Of a DNA stretch of 64,000 nucleotides, positions 55,271-64,000 are shown piece after piece (positions within the stretch are counted from its first letter, which is position 1; every line of letters starts with the position of its first letter). Position numbers and translations under genes: made by a program. The stretch comes from Owenia fusiformis (lineage: Eukaryota > Annelida > Polychaeta > Sabellida > Oweniidae), in contig CAIIXF020000001.1 of the NCBI GenBank assembly GCA_903813345.2, positions 50,983,885 to 51,047,884 of the forward strand, given 5' to 3'. The notes under the pieces are model-generated. The model saw nothing but the letters and a program-made list of their open reading frames with translations. It was not told where the DNA came from and did not search any database.

Positions 55271-57028
55271 AGTGTCAATCTTGGGGCAACTCTCTATTGT
55301 AACTCTCTAATTGTAGTCACACTGTAACAATCTTAGTATTCCATAAATACTATCATTTATCTGAGATATCTCAATATTTTATCATTGTGACAGAAAATGC
55401 AGGGTCGTACCATTTTTACACAATTTAAATGGCAATTTTAAGTCTTGATATAAAATATTGCTTGAAAATAAATTGTCAAATAAATGTTCCATCCATGACA
55501 CACATTCTGTACTACATATTGAACTTGAAATGACTTACATGAAACGACTCATGACTTTCTTCAATGAAATAAGAGAGATAAAATGTTTTAAAGCCAGTTA
55601 CCTTGGTTTTCCTCATCTGTTTGTTTCTTTCAATTACTTTCATTTATTACAAATAGTGTTGAATTCTATACGTACTACTTCATTTAAAATGGCAACATAT
55701 CATCCAGTAATCATTTCTAAACTATTTTATAACCAAAAATATGTTGGACAACAAGTGAAATCAAATACATTTAGATGAAGTATATATCTGGTTCAAAATC
55801 GACTGATTGTTATATTCGGAGATTCATTTAAATATAATACGTCTCTTTTATCACAGTATATTTTATTTTTTTGTCATATTCTGACTGTCTTAAAATGTTG
55901 ATGCTTAACATAATACATACAAATGTTTTTGACAAAATTGTACAGACACTATACAACCAATGAAAACAATAAAAATTATCAAAAATATATCAAATTTTCA
56001 ATTTGAGGAAACACTTTGAATTTCATTAAGGAGTTATCTGTGCTTGGCAATGGGAAATTTAAAATACCTACAAATATGCTAAATATTCAAGAATTTACAT
56101 TTTCCCCAACCATCGATTTATACCATGACAAGAACTGTTTTAATCTAGTTATCCATGTGAAAAATGTTAATCATTTTACATACCCAAGCTACCAGTAAGT
56201 TCATGCATCCATTCCATTCTAATACATGTAGTTCATTTGTGAATTGGTTAATATAAAAAAGTAGACATCTAGATGGCAGAAATTTTATGGAGGCCCTTAA
56301 GACTTGTTTGCCATTTTTTAAGTGAACAAAAGGAGGAAAAATCCCAATATAATACAACTCTTTGTCAATTGTAGATAGCACAAGCTTTCAATTGAAAGTC
56401 CATGTAGATAGTTTTCAGAAAAAATCAATGAAAGGTCATATCTCAAATCTGGCAACTCTTAGATGATTATAAAAAAAGAGATTAGTTTGAACATTTTAGT
56501 TTGAACTCTGTTAACTTTGAATATCTCTAGTCATTTATGCCCTTAGTCAAGTAAATTCCATAAAATAAGTAGAAACGAATGTGTTGAATAATAATAAATG
56601 GTAATAAAAAATTGACAAAGATAAGGGCCTCCTAATAACATATGTACAGCAAGAAGAACAGCTTTGCATCAAAAGAAACTGCTGGTAAGTATAGCACATA
56701 TAGAATGAACATGAAAATACCAGCATCAAGAAAGTTCTATACCTTACTATAGTCTTTTAGACTATAATGAGAAAATTAATATGAATAATACCACCTTGCG
56801 AGGCCTATTCTTAGGGTATGACTACTACTGTTCTACAGTACATGTAGTTTAGAAGGCTAATATTTTAAGTTATTGAATGATTTGAAGTGCAAAACAGGAT
56901 ATATTTTGCTCGAGAAATCCTGTATTGGAACGAGACGAAGTTGAGTGGCAATACAGAATATCGAGAAAATAATAATGTTGTCATTGCATCAGTTCAGTCA
57001 TATATTGTATATCACAGGTTCATTTCAT
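55271..57028. other. Spacer between regucalcin genes 2 and 3
   Basis: It holds the promoter region of gene 2 and the 3' end of gene 3; no clear AATAAA was seen close to the gene 3 stop. At about 56905-56975 CCTGTATTGGAACGAGACGAAG and TTGAGTGGCAATACAG form a weak palindrome like those at 844 and 37.5 kb. A 106-codon + strand ORF at 55458 shows no motif or splice context. Confidence 0.4.
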
Positions 57029-60533
<3,505 letters not shown>

Positions 60534-63500
60534 TGCGCTGAAAATAATGATTTACAAAATATTATTTACTTACGTAAAAACAAAACAGTTTATTATGACG
60601 ATGCGTATATGGTTCGTGGTTGTAATTTTTACAAGGATGATTGGCTCCCAGAATGCAACACCGATATTCTGCAAAACAATCACCTAGCGATAGCTTTGTA
60701 GGGGAGAGTCTCGGGTCATGCTCCATGCAGTCGTACAAATAATATAGACACGAATAGCAAATGACGCATGCGTGGAGATTAAAGAATATCGAGTTGGAAC
60801 CCTGGCTTCCAATCCTCCTTGAATTTTTAAAAACTTTATTTTTAGGAGTCTATTATCACCCACCGGTAAATTAGAATTACTTCAATTGTTATTTGTCTTA
60901 CAACAAGCGCGGTTCAGATTTAAAATACTGTATAAAGATTGCCTATTTATATATATAAAGACTACTTTACATGCTATAAGACTGAACAGTGCTACTAACT
61001 GATGTAAATCAACAAATAATACCTACCAACAATTTTTTACAAGTTCAGGAAAGCTATATAAAAGATGGCGCCAAAGCTATAGTAGCAAAACTCCTTTTTA
61101 GTATTCTGTATTTGTCAGGCTTCATATCTGCTCAACATACAGCAAAACAAATTGCTTATACCTGTCTTTGAACCTCATTAGAGTTCCTCAAAACATTTCT
61201 GTAGCTTATCAGTGAGATTGTGCATGATTGACTGTCTGCTTTTAGTACACCTTATACAATACAGTGCACGAGTGAGAGGTTCATGGTCGATCTATGTTGT
61301 AAAAAATCTGTATAGCGACAGGCCCATCCACAGAGGGGAGGGTGTTGGCACTCTTTTCCAGAAATTTATTTTAGTTTTGATTTTACTGGTGCAAATATGG
61401 CTCTCAGGTATGCTCAGAATGCACCAGAGGATCTAAATTTCATGACTACTCTAGCTTGCGCCACTCCCCACCTGCAAGTCGCCCCACTCCCTTTGAAAAA
61501 TCCTTCAGACAGGCATGTGTCTAGATTTGTTTTTTTTTCATATTGGATAGTAAGATTTGATCATTTATGATATAGGCATAATATTATATTAAGGGGGGGA
61601 AAGAAAAATTAACAACAATGTTTGAATTATATTTTAAAAAGTTTATTTCATATTCCATAAATATAGAACTTTACAAATATTTTAGGAGTCTCTACACTAA
61701 TAACTACATATATGCTTCCACCATGTCACCAAAATCATCATTATAATTCTAACAGAACACTTTGTGTAAAATTATATATCACAACAATTCAAAACTTCAA
61801 TTTGATTCAATATAAAAACATAAAGATCACAAATAAAAAAAATAGTGCAATGGCAGCTTACCATCTAATGCTTAAGGTAAAATTAAAGGTATTTCCGTAT
61901 GTTCAGACATTTGGAGTCCCAATGTTATTTTCAGTACAGATAAATCATTCCATACTGAGTACATAAGTCTATCAATTATTAGTAAGGGTTCATAATATTC
62001 TACAATGTATGAAAGTTCAGTGATCTACTTTTTGAAAGTACAACAAACATATTTCACCGAATCTGGGTACATTTCTGGGTACATTCTTTTGTCTTATTAT
62101 GTGTACCTGAAAATAACATGGAATTCCTAGGAAACCATTAGAAAACATACCAAATTACCTGAATTTAAATGACCTTATTTAGCACTGATTGACTTGGGCA
62201 GAGGGGCAATGCCTTTTTGAGGTTTCATTCTGAAAAATCTTGAATGAAATAGACGCCCATCTTCAATTTCCAGGTACACCACTGCTCAGAGTTATTTGAA
62301 ATAAAGAAAGTAATCCCTGAACTAAGTTCACCTGTATAGTTATTATGAATGTGTACTTATTAAATGGCTGAAGTGAATAACTGCAAACATATAATAAAAG
62401 AAAAATATTTTAGATGCCAATGAAGAGGAGGATGAACAATATAATGTTCATCAATATGAAACAATTTTCAATCTGTCATTATACAAGTCTACACCAAAAA
62501 CATTTGCCACACGATTAGCCTGTTAACATGACTTTGTAATAAATGTTATAAGAAATGAATCTGTAAATGTTCTGAAGCAAATGAAAGCATTTACAGATGA
62601 GCCAAAACATTTGAAAATAAAATGAATTCTTCCACATTTACAATATTCATACACATTTTTAAAATATATATTAAAAGATAATATTGGTGAATGAAATTCA
62701 TTTGTACATTCATCATATGGCTTCAAGTTACTTTGGAATAATAGGTCTACTTGGCATGATGGGCAAGTCTGCAACTTTTAGTGAACATTAGCAAACATCA
62801 ATATTTTAATTATTCATCGATTCAAACTACAAAAAGACTTGTTGAGGAAAACATTTGACTGCAAATAACAGAATATTTTATCTTTAAGTTAAATACACAC
62901 ATGTTAAAATAATTACATTTCAATATGAAACAATTTTCATGAAGAAACTAGAAAAATGAACTCCCATACTCGTAGCAAATCCCACTAATTATAACATATT
63001 TTATGAAACCACTTGTAGAAATTCCTTCTTGAGTAGAAGTCCAATGTCACACCAGTCTCTAAAATTTGGTCCAAACTGGTGGGAATTTTAAATTGATATT
63101 AAAAATTCATTTTTGAATAGAATATTCCCATAGTATTACTGAATATGAAATTTCTATAAAGACACTGGTCTATAGACTTTGGACCAAATCCAATATCTGG
63201 TATGTGTCATGAAAAATTGGGATCATTTTGAATTTAGTGGCCATCTTGAAAATTTCTTGAGTTATTAGACCGACAAATGAACTTCTATACACTACCCAAA
63301 CATTAATTGTTGGATCATAAAACATGTCCAGCGTCATCATATGTCCTGACTGATTAAAGGACCAGTAGCATCATAAATAACCCAACAAGATTTCAAATGA
63401 ATTCTAGAATATGATACAATGACATTCAAGTTCACAAATTCCATAGATGAAACTTATCCTTTTTAATATTAAAATTTGAAAATATATGAGTACAGAAAGT

Positions 63501-64000
63501 TTATATTTGATCATGGGTACTTATAACTTCATAAACTACATCTCTTTTTAATTATCTCTCGAATCCCTTCCTCTACATTTTTTGAAGAAAAAATAAATAT
63601 TCATTATTGGTGAAAATGTAGTGTTTACAATAAGTAATACATTTAAGTCAGACCAAATGTGAAACATGGGTCACATCTAAAATAAAATGATGATACACAG
63701 ACCCTTTAAAATTGTCATACTTCAAAGAATAATTATTCCATTACACATTCTTTATTTTTGCCTTTTTGTTACTTATTAATGCATGAGATCTAAGCAGGAA
63801 CACAGAGCTGAACATGGAGAATAAAAGCACTTTTTTCCACAACATAAATGTCCTTTGGCCAGTCAAAGTTAAATATATGTTTAACATCCTCTTAGCTTCC
63901 CCTTAAGATTGAAGCAATCAGGGCCCAAATGCAAAAAATTTTGGGCCCCTAAAACCGAAAAGTGGGCCAAAACTTTGAGGCCCATTTTCTTCAAAATTTG
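60534..64000. other. Upstream flank of regucalcin gene 3 and window edge; no gene recognised
   Basis: The promoter of gene 3 must lie just above 60533. ORFs up to 84 codons show no motif or splice logic. At about 63200-63330 TTTAGTGGCCATCTTG then AGTTATTAGACCGACAAATG resembles single units of the ATGGC-type arrays. At 63921-63949 GGGCCCAAA...TTTTGGGCCCC forms a small hairpin that may start a repeat running off the edge. Confidence 0.4.

Noticed and set aside
55458-55778. 106-codon plus-strand ORF between regucalcin genes
   Set aside because: AT-rich chance ORF without motif, splice sites or a partner exon.

Overview
This is a 64 kb piece of an AT-rich animal nuclear genome. The protein genes are split by GT-AG introns, the gaps are long and the sequence is full of transposon relics. 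An LDLR/VLDLR-type receptor with an FDNPVY tail and a cluster of SMP-30/regucalcin genes point to a metazoan. The repeat landscape (tandem arrays carrying ATGGCGGCC and ending in GGAC microsatellites, many foldback elements) suggests a marine invertebrate, but I cannot name the clade.

Layout. At 0.2-2.5 kb on the + strand are the last four coding exons of a class I methyltransferase-like protein, possibly the C-terminal domain of the ovothiol enzyme OvoA; its 5' part lies outside the window. From 2.7 to 12.7 kb there are no recognisable exons, only a MITE, a 17 x 56 bp minisatellite, foldbacks and a tRNA-derived SINE-like unit. From 12.7 to 34.5 kb on the - strand lies a complete 12-exon VLDLR-like receptor of about 925 residues: signal peptide, eight LDL-A repeats, EGF-EGF-YWTD propeller-EGF, an O-glycosylation stalk, one TM segment and an FDNPVY tail. 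Its 13.3 kb second intron holds an apparently intact 7.7 kb DNA transposon (21408-29129) with ~600 bp terminal inverted repeats. The transposon encodes a two-exon protein of about 1,609 residues with two N-terminal Cys/His fingers, a transposase-like core, a PIN/XPG-like nuclease module and a C-terminal CXC (Tesmin/TSO1-like) cluster.

From 40.5 to 60.5 kb, three regucalcin (SMP-30) genes lie head-to-tail on the - strand. The outer two are complete with five coding exons each (303 and 311 residues) and look cytosolic. The middle one has an extra signal-peptide exon, so a secreted product is predicted, but its last two exons cannot be found; it may be truncated or may splice into the 3' exons of the next gene. 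Introns and intergenic spaces are packed with nested inverted-repeat elements. One of them inserted exactly at a regucalcin splice donor and appears to have regenerated the donor through its target-site duplication.

The receptor and the regucalcins are neighbours without an evident functional link. Exon models come from reading splice signals, reading frame and domain conservation by eye. No alignment or transcript data were available, and superfamily names for the mobile elements are hypotheses.
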